Shown here one piece after another: positions 13,167 to 22,360 of a stretch of DNA of 64,000 nt (the stretch's first letter is position 1; each line of letters starts with the position of its first letter). Source of the DNA: Streptococcus sp. SK643. GTDB taxonomy: Bacteria > Bacillota > Bacilli > Lactobacillales > Streptococcaceae. The notes beneath the pieces were generated by a model. It did no database searches, had not been told where the DNA came from, and saw nothing but the letters and a program-made list of their open reading frames with translations. The translations under genes were made by a program, and so were the position numbers. The stretch spans positions 1 to 64,000 of the forward strand of contig NZ_AJMM01000025.1 of the NCBI RefSeq assembly GCF_000259505.1, read 5' to 3'.

Positions 13167-13200
13167 AGGAAAAAGAGGCTACTTTTCAAGCTAACCTCTC
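13167..13200 (-). terminator. Terminator between the small membrane protein genes and secA
   Basis: On the minus strand GAGGTTAGCTT and AAGTAGCCTC form a stem followed by TTTTT. It separates the der/membrane-protein unit from the secA promoter. Confidence 0.7.
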
Positions 13201-13216
13201 TGACTTTTATGACTGT

Positions 13217-13504
13217 TTAATTTCCAAAAATGGGCAAAAGAGCAAATAGGATAAATAGATTTATCCAAAGAGAGAGACAGCAGATAAGTCCAAAAATAAA
13301 GAGGCTGACTTTCTCGAAAAGTAGGGACATTATAATGGACAGAATTTCAAAAACTAGCAAGATTTTTTGAATGCTGAAGATATCAATCGTCACCCCCAGA
13401 ACCGGACTGCCCCAAGGAACAAAGAAGAAACCTGTCCAGATAAGTGTGACTAAGCCAATATAGACCTTGGAATAGCCTGTAATAAATGATTTCAGGTGTA
13501 CCAT
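13217..13504 (-). CDS. Small hypothetical membrane protein (95 aa)
   Basis: Three hydrophobic segments at about residues 15-35, 45-62 and 68-92 with few charges, so an integral membrane protein with no soluble domain. AGGAGG sits at ideal distance before the ATG at 13504. No family was recognised. It follows a second small membrane protein by 27 bp on the same strand, and the pair ends at a terminator before secA. Confidence 0.7.
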   Translation of the reverse strand: MVHLKSFITGYSKVYIGLVTLIWTGFFFVPWGSPVLGVTIDIFSIQKILLVFEILSIIMSLLFEKVSLFIFGLICCLSLWINLFILFALLPIFGN

Positions 13505-13531
13505 AAGCCACCTCCTACAAATCTATATAAA

Positions 13532-13870
13532 TCAATGCCTTCCACTTTTAGACTTCCCTAGTTCTCGTCTTAGTCTAAGCATTTTTTTGAAAAAGATATA
13601 GGTTAACCAATCACTGGCAAATGCGAGAAGTACTAATAATAGCCAAATGCCCCAGGACTTGATGTCTGCCACATTTTTCAAGACGATATTGAAAAACAGG
13701 ACTGAAAAAACTGTCCAAGCAAGACTAAAAAGAGCATAGAGGATGATGTAAGTCCAGTAAAAATAGTAAAATATTGGGAAAAATTTACTATTTCTGTTGT
13801 CCTTTTCAATCCAGCTGAAAAAGTAAAAACAGGGTAATATGAGTAAAGATTTAAACAAATGTTCCATCAT
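13532..13870 (-). CDS. Small hypothetical membrane protein (112 aa)
   Basis: Hydrophobic stretches at about residues 5-20, 28-60 and 72-95, with a basic C-terminus (KKMLRLRRELGKSKSGRH) that should face the cytoplasm. Two consecutive ATG codons (13870 and 13867) follow an AGAGG ribosome-binding site, so the start is uncertain by one codon. No family was recognised. The der terminator lies about 45 bp upstream. Confidence 0.68.
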   Translation of the reverse strand: MMEHLFKSLLILPCFYFFSWIEKDNRNSKFFPIFYYFYWTYIILYALFSLAWTVFSVLFFNIVLKNVADIKSWGIWLLLVLLAFASDWLTYIFFKKMLRLRRELGKSKSGRH

Positions 13871-13912
13871 CGATACCTCTTTTTAACAGCGTTTTCTTCA
13901 GCTTCATTCTAT

Positions 13913-13941
13913 CAAAAAAATCTGGAAATGTCATTCCAGAT
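13913..13941 (-). terminator. Terminator of der
   Basis: On the minus strand ATCTGGAA and TTCCAGAT pair around a 6-base loop and run into seven T residues, about 10 bp after the der stop codon. Confidence 0.85.
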
Positions 13942-13950
13942 TCTACTTCT

Positions 13951-15261
13951 TTATTTGCGTTTTCTTGCGATGAGATGGATTGGTGTTCCCTCAAAGACAA
14001 AGGCTTTGCGGATTTGATTTTCCAAGAAACGCAGGTAAGAAAAGTGCATGAGTTCTTCTTCGTTGACAAAGATAACAAAGGTTGGTGGTTTAGTTGCCAC
14101 TTGGGTGGCATAGAAAATCTTAAGGCGTTTCCCTTTGTCTGTCGGTGTTGGGTTGATGGCAATAGCATCCATGATGACATCGTTCAAGACAGCTGATGGA
14201 ATACGGGTGTTTTGACTTTCGCTGATTTGCTTAATCATCTCAGGAAGTTTGTGAAGACGTTGCTTGGTCAAAGCTGATACAAAGATAATCGGTGCGTAAG
14301 GCAGGTATTGGAACTGCTCACGGATATCTTCTTCCCAGTTTTTCATAGTATGGTTATCTTTTTCAAGAGTATCCCACTTGTTGACCACGATAATCATTCC
14401 TTTACCAGCTTCATGGGCAAATCCCGCGATACGCTTATCGTATTCACGAATGCCTTCTTCTGCATTGATAACCATCAAGACCACATCTGAACGGTCAATA
14501 GCACGCATGGCACGCATAACAGAGTATTTCTCAGTATTTTCATAAACCTTACCAGACTTACGCATGCCAGCCGTATCAATCATGGTAAACTCTTGACCAT
14601 CTGTATCTGTAAAGTGGGTATCAATGGCGTCACGCGTTGTTCCGGCAACTGGACTGGCAATGACACGGTCTTCGCCCAAGATAGCATTGATCAAACTTGA
14701 TTTTCCAACGTTGGGACGACCAATCAAGCTAAACTTAATGACATCCGGATTTTCTTCTTCATATTCATTTGGAAGATTTTCTACGATGGCGTCTAGTACA
14801 TCCCCTGTACCGATACCATGGACAGATGAGATAGGCAGTGGTTCACCCAAACCAAGGGCATAGAAATCATAGATATCATTTCGCATCTCAGGGTTGTCCA
14901 CCTTGTTAACTGCAAGGATAACGGGTTTGTGGGTTTTATAAAGTTTACGGGCTACGTATTCGTCTGCATCGGTAATTCCTTCCTTACCAGACACGACAAA
15001 GACGATCACATCTGCTTCTTCCATGGCAATTTCTGCCTGGTGCTTGATTTGTTCCATGAAGGGAGCATCGACATCATCGATTCCTCCTGTATCAATCATG
15101 CTAAATGAACGATTGAGCCATTCACCCGTTGCATAGATACGGTCACGTGTCACTCCTTCGACATCTTCTACAATGGAGATTCGCTCACCAGCGATCCGAT
15201 TAAATAGGGTTGATTTCCCAACATTGGGACGTCCTACAATGGCAATAGTTGGTAGGGCCAT
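13951..15261 (-). CDS. der: Ribosome-biogenesis GTPase Der (EngA)
   Basis: Essential GTPase with tandem G domains acting in 50S assembly. Both G1 loops read GRPNVGKS, at about residues 8-15 and 182-189, each followed by a DTAG or DTGG G3 motif (IDTGG, IDTAGM) and NKVD/NKWD G4 motifs. A C-terminal KH-like domain ends in a basic [12 protein letters not shown] tail. The 436-aa length is normal. It is the last gene of the dnaB-dnaI-nitroreductase-der series, 13 bp after the nitroreductase. Confidence 0.97.
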
Positions 15262-15274
15262 AATTTCTCACTTT

Positions 15275-15988
15275 CTACAATAACTTCTTCTGTTCGAGAT
15301 TTTTTCTAGTTGAGTTTGGTTCTGCGTGACCAAACTGTTCTGCTAGGCGCTGACTCCAGCTTGTGGTCGCACGTGCTCCAGCATAGTCCGCCTGTACACG
15401 GTCATAAGTTTCGATTGCATCAGTTGACTGTTCTCGGTATTCTTCCTCAAATACCACTTGATTCAATGGCAAACGAGGTTTGACTTCATGTTCTTCATTT
15501 GGTATTCCTAGTGCCATCCCAAAGACAGGATAGGTGTAGTCAGGCAGGTTAAAAAGCTCTGCCACTTCTTCTGACTTGTATCGAACCAAACCGATAATCA
15601 CACCACCATAGCCCAAGCTTTCAGCTGCCAGCAGGGCATTTTGACCAGCAAGAGCCGCATCGACTGAACTAATCAAGAGACCTTCCACACCTTGGGGTTG
15701 GAATGAGTCTGTATGAAGTCGGGCTCCCTTTTCTGCTCGGTTCAAGTCTCCGACAAAGAGAAGGAAAACAGCTGACTGGCGAATGGCTTCTTGAGGCACC
15801 AATTCATACAAGGCATCTTTCTTCTCTTGACTTCGTATCACAATCACAGAGTAGGATTGGAAATTCTTCCAAGACGAGGCCATCTGGGCTGCTGTCAGGA
15901 TTTCAGTCAAGTCTTCCTGAGGAAGGGCTTGCTCCTTAAATCTGCGCACTGAAGTGTGAGCCTTCATTAATTTGATTGTTTCTGTCAT
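15275..15988 (-). CDS. NADPH-dependent nitroreductase / FMN oxidoreductase
   Basis: FMN-binding nitroreductase-fold protein of 237 aa (NfsA/FRP-like group). The N-terminal KAHTSVRRFKEQALP is the family's FMN phosphate-contacting motif, SSWKNFQSYSVIVI the next conserved strand, and ESLGYGGVIIGLVRY the dimer/FMN region. It probably uses NADPH to reduce quinones, nitro compounds or flavins in the cytoplasm; the natural substrate is unknown. The start overlaps the end of dnaI by 4 bp (ATGA). Confidence 0.82.
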   Translation of the reverse strand: MTETIKLMKAHTSVRRFKEQALPQEDLTEILTAAQMASSWKNFQSYSVIVIRSQEKKDALYELVPQEAIRQSAVFLLFVGDLNRAEKGARLHTDSFQPQGVEGLLISSVDAALAGQNALLAAESLGYGGVIIGLVRYKSEEVAELFNLPDYTYPVFGMALGIPNEEHEVKPRLPLNQVVFEEEYREQSTDAIETYDRVQADYAGARATTSWSQRLAEQFGHAEPNSTRKNLEQKKLL

Positions 15989-16881
15989 CGACGGTTCACT
16001 CCTTCTAAACGAGTCTCCTCAGCCAAATAACGGATGCGTTCCATGACGCGTCTGGCTTCCCAGGTTTCGTCATTTCCATGTTTCCCTTTAGCAAAATGCT
16101 GCTCCAATTCTTCAAAGTTGAAGTTGGAGGTGAAAAAGGTCGGTAAATTTTCCTGCATCCGATATTGGAGAATGACCTGCAGGATTTCGTCACGCACCCA
16201 AGCTGTTGACTGCTCGGCACCAATGTCATCTAAAATCAGAACTTCAGAAAGCTTAAGCTCATCCACCAAGGTCTTCACATTGCCATCACCGATTGCATTT
16301 TTGACATCAATGACAAAGCTAGGATAGTGAAGAAGGGTTGATGAAACTCCACGTTTTTCTGATAAATCATGGGCTAAGGCAGCCACCATGAAACTTTTAC
16401 CCACACCAAAGTCTCCATATAAGTAAAGACCTTTTCGAATAGTTGGATATTGCTCCACGAAGGCTAATAGCTTTTCAAAAACTGGCAAGCGCCCCAAATC
16501 ATCCAAATCTACTTGAGCTAAACTAGCTTTCTTAAGACTCGCTGGCAGATTGATTAACTTGAGACGGTTCTTAATAGCCGCTTCTTTTTCAGCCGCGATG
16601 AGTTCAGGAGTTTCTTCGTAAGAAACGTCCGCATAACCATGATTCATAACCAAAATCGGCTTGTAGCCTTTGGCAATATAATCCGTATCACCACGAAGAA
16701 ACTTGTCGCGCTCGGTGATGTACTGATTAAACTTGGAGATACTGCGATTCAATTCCTCTGGAGTAAGGGATTCTTGCTGGATAAAGGCCGCAACATCAGG
16801 GTCCTTCATGATTTTCTGGACCAAGTCCTGATAATGAAAACGGCTAGGTTGACGTTTGAGTACGTCTCCGACACTTTCCAT
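15985..16881 (-). CDS. dnaI: Primosomal protein DnaI (helicase loader)
   Basis: AAA+ ATPase that loads the replicative helicase onto DNA in Gram-positive bacteria. Residues 1-100 hold the DnaI N-terminal helicase-binding domain. Walker A is GDFGVGKSF near 152-160, Walker B LILDDIGAEQ near 212, and a sensor arginine region near the end reads ARRVMERI. Length 298 aa fits. It overlaps the preceding dnaB end and the following nitroreductase, so the group is translationally coupled. Confidence 0.93.
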   Translation of the reverse strand: MESVGDVLKRQPSRFHYQDLVQKIMKDPDVAAFIQQESLTPEELNRSISKFNQYITERDKFLRGDTDYIAKGYKPILVMNHGYADVSYEETPELIAAEKEAAIKNRLKLINLPASLKKASLAQVDLDDLGRLPVFEKLLAFVEQYPTIRKGLYLYGDFGVGKSFMVAALAHDLSEKRGVSSTLLHYPSFVIDVKNAIGDGNVKTLVDELKLSEVLILDDIGAEQSTAWVRDEILQVILQYRMQENLPTFFTSNFNFEELEQHFAKGKHGNDETWEARRVMERIRYLAEETRLEGVNRR

Positions 16882-18051
16882 CTAATCTCCTCCTTTTTCT
16901 AATCGAGCTAATAGTTCTTGTTTCTTACGTTCTAATTCCAGACGAGTTTCCTCGCTGGTTTCATTCTTATAATCTGGATTGCTCCACTTGGGTACATTGG
17001 ACTTGGTAGGACTGGAGTTACTGCTTTTTTGAGCCTGACTCTTCTGTCCTCTCTCACGAATCCGAAGAACTGCCTCTTCTGCCGAATGTATCTTTTGATA
17101 GGCATAGTCATTGGCTACCTTCATAGCATATTTCTCATTGATATTTGCCGAATCTACCTTATTAAAAGTCAACAAGAGAATAATATTGATGACTTCGTCC
17201 AGCAAGCCCAAGCCAGCCATCTGTTGCAAGAGATCTCTTTCTGTTTGGGTAATGGTTCCCTTACGAGTTTGCTTGATTTCTGCCAAGAACTGCAGGGCAG
17301 TCTTACTCTTGGCCTCTTTGAGAATGGTTGCTTCTTTAGGACTAAAGTCAGAGGAAACAGGTTTTTGAGCAATTTTTTCCCGCATACGTTTGGTTGAAAT
17401 AACCTGGGAAACAGCTGTTGACTTGGCCAATTGATAGGTTTCAAACCAAGTCCACTTCTTTTCCTCAGCAATGGCAAAGAGGTTCAAGACATCGGACTGC
17501 TCATCCGCAAAGCGAAGTCCATCTCGAGCCATAAGCTGACGAAAATGGTCCAAGTCAAAATCGTTGGCCACTTTCTTCTTGAGACCAAGGTCTTCTTGAC
17601 TTCCCAGTTCTGCCAAGTCTGGAAAGACTTGATTGAGTGAGACAGGTATTTCTTCTCCCTCAGCACTTTCAACTTTTAAATCCTCCACAGCTGCATCACC
17701 AATCTTTTTCTCCAAAAGTCTGCGATAAACAGGATGTTCCAAGAAGTCCTGACTCGAAAGTGGAGTATGGAGGGCTAGCTGATAAACGTCTCCCTTTTGA
17801 TAGAGGGTTAAGAGATTAAAAGCGGATAGGATTTTCAAAGATTTTATCAATCTATCCATTCCAAAGTTAAGATGGTTAAGAATGTTTGAAAAGAGGTATT
17901 CCTTTCTGCCATTATCCCAAAAACTGATTGTATAAAGATAAAGGCTCAGTGCCTCCTGACCGATAATCGGGAGGTAGCACTGTACCAGAGATGAGGTATC
18001 TTGCGACACCCGATTATTCTTTAGATAAGAAAAACGGTCAATTGGCTTCAT
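16882..18051 (-). CDS. dnaB: Replication initiation and membrane attachment protein DnaB (Bacillus-type)
   Basis: Primosome protein in the DnaD-DnaB-DnaI helicase-loading pathway; not the E. coli DnaB helicase. The 389-aa chain has a winged-helix-like N-terminal region with YLPIIGQEALSLYLYTISFW and a C-terminal DnaB_2/DnaD-like domain (YAMKVANDYAYQKIHSAEEAV), ending in a charged linker. It begins immediately after the nrdR stop and is followed at once by dnaI, the conserved order in streptococci. Confidence 0.9.
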   Translation of the reverse strand: MKPIDRFSYLKNNRVSQDTSSLVQCYLPIIGQEALSLYLYTISFWDNGRKEYLFSNILNHLNFGMDRLIKSLKILSAFNLLTLYQKGDVYQLALHTPLSSQDFLEHPVYRRLLEKKIGDAAVEDLKVESAEGEEIPVSLNQVFPDLAELGSQEDLGLKKKVANDFDLDHFRQLMARDGLRFADEQSDVLNLFAIAEEKKWTWFETYQLAKSTAVSQVISTKRMREKIAQKPVSSDFSPKEATILKEAKSKTALQFLAEIKQTRKGTITQTERDLLQQMAGLGLLDEVINIILLLTFNKVDSANINEKYAMKVANDYAYQKIHSAEEAVLRIRERGQKSQAQKSSNSSPTKSNVPKWSNPDYKNETSEETRLELERKKQELLARLEKGGD

Positions 18052-18525
18052 TTATCTTTCCTTTTTCTTTTTAGAGGACTGGGTGATTTGTTGGAGCAAG
18101 CTCTCTAACTCACTGACATCCTTAAAACTACGATAGACACTGGCAAAACGTACATAGGTAATCTCGTCCAGTTCAGCCAACTCCTCCATGACGAGTGAAC
18201 CAATGTCCTCACTTTGAATTTCATTTTCATTTCGACCACGGAGTTTCTGTTCGATACGATTGACTACCATGTTGATTTCATCACTTGACACAGGACGTTT
18301 CTGGGCTGAGCGGATAATCCCATTAAAAATTTTATCTCTGGAGAATTGTTCCCGTGTGCCATCTTTTTTAACAACCACTAAGGTTCTTTCTTCTACTCGT
18401 TCGTAGGTTGTAAAACGGTGTTGGCATTCGTCGCACTCACGTCTTCTACGAATAGTATTCCCTTCTTCTGCTTGGCGACTATCGATAACACTTGACTTGG
18501 TAGCCCCACATTTTGGACAACGCAT
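18052..18525 (-). CDS. nrdR: Transcriptional repressor NrdR
   Basis: Represses ribonucleotide reductase genes in response to ATP/dATP. The zinc ribbon has Cys at residues 3, 6, 31 and 34 (MRCPKCG and CDECQHR), and an ATP-cone domain follows ([17 protein letters not shown]). The start at 18525 is fixed by AAGGAGG upstream; the ATG at 18585 would add 20 non-conserved residues. The product is 157 aa, standard. A TATAAT lies 28 bp upstream on the minus strand (18553-18558). Confidence 0.96.
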
Positions 18526-18552
18526 CCTTTCCCTCCTTATCGTTTTCTTTTC

Positions 18553-18558
18553 ATTATA
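18553..18558 (-). promoter_or_regulatory. -10 element of the nrdR-dnaB-dnaI promoter
   Basis: TATAAT on the minus strand; the -35 region is weak (TTTGGG at 17 bp). It diverges from the GntR promoter about 40 bp away. I did not identify clear NrdR boxes here. Confidence 0.5.
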
Positions 18559-18598
18559 CCATTTTTTAAACAATTCCCAAAACAATTCTTCTTTTTGC

Positions 18599-18627
18599 TT
18601 GACAAGTTTTTTGTTTTGTTGTATTAT
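18599..18627 (+). promoter_or_regulatory. Promoter of the GntR-ABC operon
   Basis: TTGACA at 18599-18604, 17-bp spacer, TATTAT at 18622-18627, then a leader of about 30 bp to the ATG. The short leader leaves little room for an operator other than over the promoter itself. Confidence 0.8.
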
Positions 18628-18664
18628 TTAATTAAGACAAAAAGATAAAAGAAAGGAGACCAAG

Positions 18665-19030
18665 ATGTCCTGGACATTTGACAACAAAAAACCCATCTAT
18701 TTACAGATTATGGAGAAAATCAAGCTTCAGATTGTTTCCCATACACTGGAACCCAATCAACAACTTCCAACCGTGCGAGAGCTGGCTAGCGAGGCTGGTG
18801 TCAATCCCAACACCATCCAAAGAGCCTTGTCAGACCTTGAACGAGAAGGATTTGTCTACAGCAAGCGAACAACTGGACGGTTTGTGACTGAAGATAAGGA
18901 GCTGATCGCCCAATCGCGCAAACAATTATCAGAAGAAGAATTGGAACACTTCGTTTCCTCCATGACCCATTTTGGCTATGAAAAAGAAGAACTACCAGGC
19001 GTAGTCGGCGATTATATTAAAGGAGTTTAA
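18665..19030 (+). CDS. GntR-family regulator, YtrA type
   Basis: Short (121 aa) GntR protein with an N-terminal winged helix (PIYLQIMEKIKLQIVSHTLEPNQ..., VRELASEAGVNPNTIQRALSDLEREG) and only a small C-terminal dimerisation tail, the layout of the YtrA subfamily. These regulators usually repress the operon they head, typically an ABC transporter responding to cell-wall-active compounds (family knowledge). AAGGAG precedes the ATG. The gene is 4 bp from the ABC ATPase gene, so autoregulation is likely. Confidence 0.9.
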   Translation: MSWTFDNKKPIYLQIMEKIKLQIVSHTLEPNQQLPTVRELASEAGVNPNTIQRALSDLEREGFVYSKRTTGRFVTEDKELIAQSRKQLSEEELEHFVSSMTHFGYEKEELPGVVGDYIKGV

Positions 19031-19034
19031 GCCT

Positions 19035-19730
19035 ATGTCATTACTAGCATTTGAAAATGTATCCAAATCTTATGGAGCAACCCCAGCCCTTGAAAATGTT
19101 TCCCTTGACATTCCAGCTGGAAAAATTGTCGGTCTCCTCGGCCCAAACGGCTCAGGAAAAACAACCCTGATTAAACTCATCAATGGCCTCTTACAACCAG
19201 ATTTAGGACGAGTCCTTATCAACGACATGGACCCAAGTCCAGCAACAAAGGCTATCGTATCATATCTACCTGATACAACCTATCTCAATGAGCAAATGAA
19301 GGTCAAAGAAGCCCTTACCTACTTCAAGACCTTCTATAAAGATTTCAATCTTGAACGCGCCCATCATCTACTTGCAGACCTTGGCATTGATGAAAATAGT
19401 CGCTTAAAGAAACTATCAAAAGGAAACAAAGAAAAGGTGCAACTGATTTTGGTTATGAGCCGTGATGCTCGCCTCTACGTTTTGGACGAACCCATTGGTG
19501 GGGTGGACCCAGCAGCCCGTGATTACATCCTCAATACTATCATCAACAACTACTCCCCAACTTCTAGCGTTTTGATTTCTACTCACTTGATTGCTGATAT
19601 CGAGCCAATCTTAGATGAAATTGTCTTCCTAAAGGACGGAAAAGTCGTCCGTCAAGGCAATGTAGATGATATTCGCTATGAGTCTGGTGAATCCATCGAC
19701 CAACTCTTCCGTCAGGAATTTAAGGCTTAA
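19035..19730 (+). CDS. ABC transporter ATP-binding protein
   Basis: Soluble ATPase subunit of 231 aa. Walker A is GPNGSGKTT near residues 37-45, Walker B LYVLDEPIGGVDPAARD, and the H-loop lies in ISTHLIADIEP. The signature region reads KLSKGNKEKVQ, with N rather than the usual second G of LSGGQ, as often seen in YtrB/CcmA-like exporters. It pairs with the downstream permease; export or membrane-stress function is inference. Confidence 0.9.
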   Translation: MSLLAFENVSKSYGATPALENVSLDIPAGKIVGLLGPNGSGKTTLIKLINGLLQPDLGRVLINDMDPSPATKAIVSYLPDTTYLNEQMKVKEALTYFKTFYKDFNLERAHHLLADLGIDENSRLKKLSKGNKEKVQLILVMSRDARLYVLDEPIGGVDPAARDYILNTIINNYSPTSSVLISTHLIADIEPILDEIVFLKDGKVVRQGNVDDIRYESGESIDQLFRQEFKA

Positions 19731-19745
19731 GCAAAGGAGATTATT

Positions 19746-20513
19746 ATGTTTTGGAATTTAGTTCGCTACGAATTTAAAAATGTTAACAAGTGGTATTTAG
19801 CCCTCTACGCTGCCGTGTTCATCCTTTCTGCCCTTATCGGATTACAGACACAAGCCTTTAAAAATCTACCTTACCAAGAAAGTCAACCTACTATGCTATT
19901 CTTTCTAGCTGCAGTCTTTGGGGGCTTGATGCTTACACTTGGAATTTCAACCATTTTCTTGATTATTAAACGATTCAAAGGTAGTGTCTATGACCGACAA
20001 GGCTATCTAACTTTGACCCTTCCAGTTTCCGAACACCATATCATTACAGCTAAACTAGTCGGTGCCTTTATCTGGTCGATAATTAGCACTGCTGTCTTAC
20101 TCCTATGTATCTATATTATATTACTGTCAACAGATTCTGATAGAGTTCAACTTTCTACTCTTCTGTCATTTGTTGGAGAACATTTTACCGGCTTTGGTCT
20201 TACTGTCTTATCCTTCCTACTTAGTACAATCTCAGGAATCCTCTGCATTTACTTGGCCATTTCCATCGGACAACTTTTCAATGAATACCGTACAGCACTT
20301 GCTGTTGTAGCCTACATCGGAATCCGAATCGTCATTGGATTTATTGAAATCTTCTTCAATACCAGTTCTAACTTCTATGCCAATTCACTAGCAGGATTTA
20401 ATGATAATTTCTATATGGGAGCGACCATAGGCATTGTTGAAGAACTCATATTCATAGCTATCTTTTATCTCGGAACCTACTACATCTTGAAAAACAAGGT
20501 TAATTTGCAATAA
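19746..20513 (+). CDS. ABC transporter permease
   Basis: Integral membrane protein of 255 aa with about six hydrophobic helices (residues 18-37, 55-78, 105-128, 150-175, 180-205, 230-248) and no soluble domain. It follows the ATPase gene by 15 bp with AAAGGAGATTATT before the ATG, and its operon ends at a clear hairpin. It is probably the membrane half of the GntR-controlled transporter; the substrate is unknown. Confidence 0.85.
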   Translation: MFWNLVRYEFKNVNKWYLALYAAVFILSALIGLQTQAFKNLPYQESQPTMLFFLAAVFGGLMLTLGISTIFLIIKRFKGSVYDRQGYLTLTLPVSEHHIITAKLVGAFIWSIISTAVLLLCIYIILLSTDSDRVQLSTLLSFVGEHFTGFGLTVLSFLLSTISGILCIYLAISIGQLFNEYRTALAVVAYIGIRIVIGFIEIFFNTSSNFYANSLAGFNDNFYMGATIGIVEELIFIAIFYLGTYYILKNKVNLQ

Positions 20514-20522
20514 TATCAGAGT

Positions 20523-20551
20523 CTAGCGACAATAACTCGCTAGGCTTTTTT
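20523..20551 (+). terminator. Terminator of the GntR-ABC operon
   Basis: CTAGCGA and TCGCTAG pair around a 7-base loop, followed by GC and seven T residues. Confidence 0.9.
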
Positions 20552-20651
20552 CGTCCTTAAGACTTCCATTTTTATATGACGTATTTGATAAAAAGGAGTA
20601 TAATAACTTTAAAACTGATTCCATGTATATCGATAAGGAGGGTAACTCTTT

Positions 20652-22199
20652 ATGCTGAGAAGATTTGTTACTAAAAAGCACCTTGTACTTTACTTCTTTT
20701 CTATTGCCATTACTTGGCTGGAAGCAATTATCACACCAGCCCTTGTTCAGAATATTGTTGCTAGTTTTACCAATCAAGAACTAGGCCTTCTTTGGAAAGT
20801 TTTGATTTTGGGAATCCTTGGAAACCTCATTCTATTACTGGGCTTAGCTGGGAAACGTTACTACTATTCCCGCTTGATTACTGATTTCAAATATGGAATC
20901 AAGAGTGCTATTTTCAAGCGATTTTTAAACAGTTATGAGATTGATGAAAAGGATATTTTGTCTGACCTCGAAAACGACGTCAAGCAACTAGAAGAAAGCT
21001 ATATCGAACCAACGGTCATCATCATTTCTTCTCTTGGTTTCACCACCGTGTCTATCCTCTATGCCTTATGGACCAATTTTTACTTGGGTCTTATTTTCAT
21101 TCTCTTCTACTCCTTTCCTGTACTCTGCAGCGCTATCGGATCAAAGCGTTTGGATTCACTTTCTGAAAAGCGGTCAACTGTTAACCAGAGCTACTTAGCA
21201 AGCTTGACAAATTTTATTGGCGGCAGCCAACAAATTCGCCATTATCAGGGACAAAACTTCTTTTTTTCTCGCTATCAAAAGCAATTACAAACCAGTCTAG
21301 ATGCCGAAATCAACTATGAAAAACAACGAACCTTAAACAGTCTCTTAATCAATAGCATTGATGCCTTCTGTTCTGTCACACCTATCGTCATCGGTGGCTT
21401 TATGACCTACTATAATTATATAGATGCGGCTAGTTTTGTGGCCATCTATCTGGTTTCCCATAATATCGGCTATCAATTCCAAGAATTAGCCTACTTTACC
21501 AACACCCGAAAAGCAACTCGAAGTCTTCTCAACAAATACCAAAAACTTTTGGGCCAGTCTGAATCCATCTCGCCTAGAAGCATCGAAAATATTTTCCCTA
21601 TCCAACTTGACACCATCTCCCTTGAAAAAGAGGGGAATATCCTCTTATATCCTATTTCCATACACATCAAACAAGGAGAAAAAATTGCCATTATCGGGGA
21701 GAGTGGCTCTGGTAAGACAACCCTCCTCGATATCATTCATGGAGAAGAGATACCGACAAGTGGACAGATTAGCTTTGCTGGTCAAAACCTATCACGTCAA
21801 GAAATTATAAGCCTTAGTTCCTATATCCTCCAAGATAGCCATTACTTTGACACGCTCTCTCTGGACGACAATATCCTTCTAGGACTGGATAAAAAGGAGG
21901 AACGTCTAACTTACATCCTCAAAAAAACAGGATTAGAAGATTTGAAAAATCGAACGCTCAGCAATGATAGTCTATCTGGTGGCGAGAAACAACGCCTAGA
22001 AGTTGCTCGCGCCCTCTACCATGATAGCCAGCTCATCTTAGCCGATGAGATTAAGGCCAATCTTGACTTGGAAAATAGCAGAAAGATCAGTGACTTGCTC
22101 TTCTCCCTACCTCAAACAGTCATAGAAGTCATTCACCATTACACGGAAGAAGACTTAAAACACTATGACCAAGTCATTCACTTAAGCAAAGAAAAGTAA
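20652..22199 (+). CDS. ABC transporter with fused membrane and ATPase domains
   Basis: Half-size exporter of 515 aa: about five or six helices within residues 10-280, then a nucleotide-binding domain with Walker A GESGSGKTT (near 349) and signature LSGGEKQRLEVAR. Walker B and D-loop are unusual, LILADEIKANLD, with Ile in place of the common Pro after Asp-Glu. The D-E pair is kept, so ATPase activity is likely. AAGGAGG precedes the ATG. No peptidase domain or bacteriocin gene is nearby. It probably homodimerises; the substrate is unknown. Confidence 0.85.
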   Translation: MLRRFVTKKHLVLYFFSIAITWLEAIITPALVQNIVASFTNQELGLLWKVLILGILGNLILLLGLAGKRYYYSRLITDFKYGIKSAIFKRFLNSYEIDEKDILSDLENDVKQLEESYIEPTVIIISSLGFTTVSILYALWTNFYLGLIFILFYSFPVLCSAIGSKRLDSLSEKRSTVNQSYLASLTNFIGGSQQIRHYQGQNFFFSRYQKQLQTSLDAEINYEKQRTLNSLLINSIDAFCSVTPIVIGGFMTYYNYIDAASFVAIYLVSHNIGYQFQELAYFTNTRKATRSLLNKYQKLLGQSESISPRSIENIFPIQLDTISLEKEGNILLYPISIHIKQGEKIAIIGESGSGKTTLLDIIHGEEIPTSGQISFAGQNLSRQEIISLSSYILQDSHYFDTLSLDDNILLGLDKKEERLTYILKKTGLEDLKNRTLSNDSLSGGEKQRLEVARALYHDSQLILADEIKANLDLENSRKISDLLFSLPQTVIEVIHHYTEEDLKHYDQVIHLSKEK

Positions 22200-22220
22200 T
22201 AGTCTATAACATACGATTTT

Positions 22221-22253
22221 AAAAAGCAAGGAACCCGAATTCCTTGCTTTTTA
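22221..22253 (+). terminator. Terminator of the fused ABC exporter gene
   Basis: AAAAAGCAAGGAA and TTCCTTGCTTTTT pair around a 6-base loop. The following BOX element starts within the T tract. Confidence 0.85.
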
Positions 22254-22360
22254 TACTCAATGAAAATCAAAGAGCAAACTAGGAAACTAGCCGTAGCCTG
22301 TACTTGAGTACGGCAAGGCGACGTTGACACGGTTTGAATTTGATTTTCGAAGAGTATTAA
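22252..22360. repeat. BOX element (boxA-boxC, no boxB)
   Basis: About 107 bp from TATACTCAATGAAAATC to GATTTTCGAAGAGTATTAA, with the core TACGGCAAGGCGACGTTGAC. It closely matches the element at 4774-4880. Its end overlaps and supplies the lrgB stop codon at 22357-22359. Confidence 0.88.
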
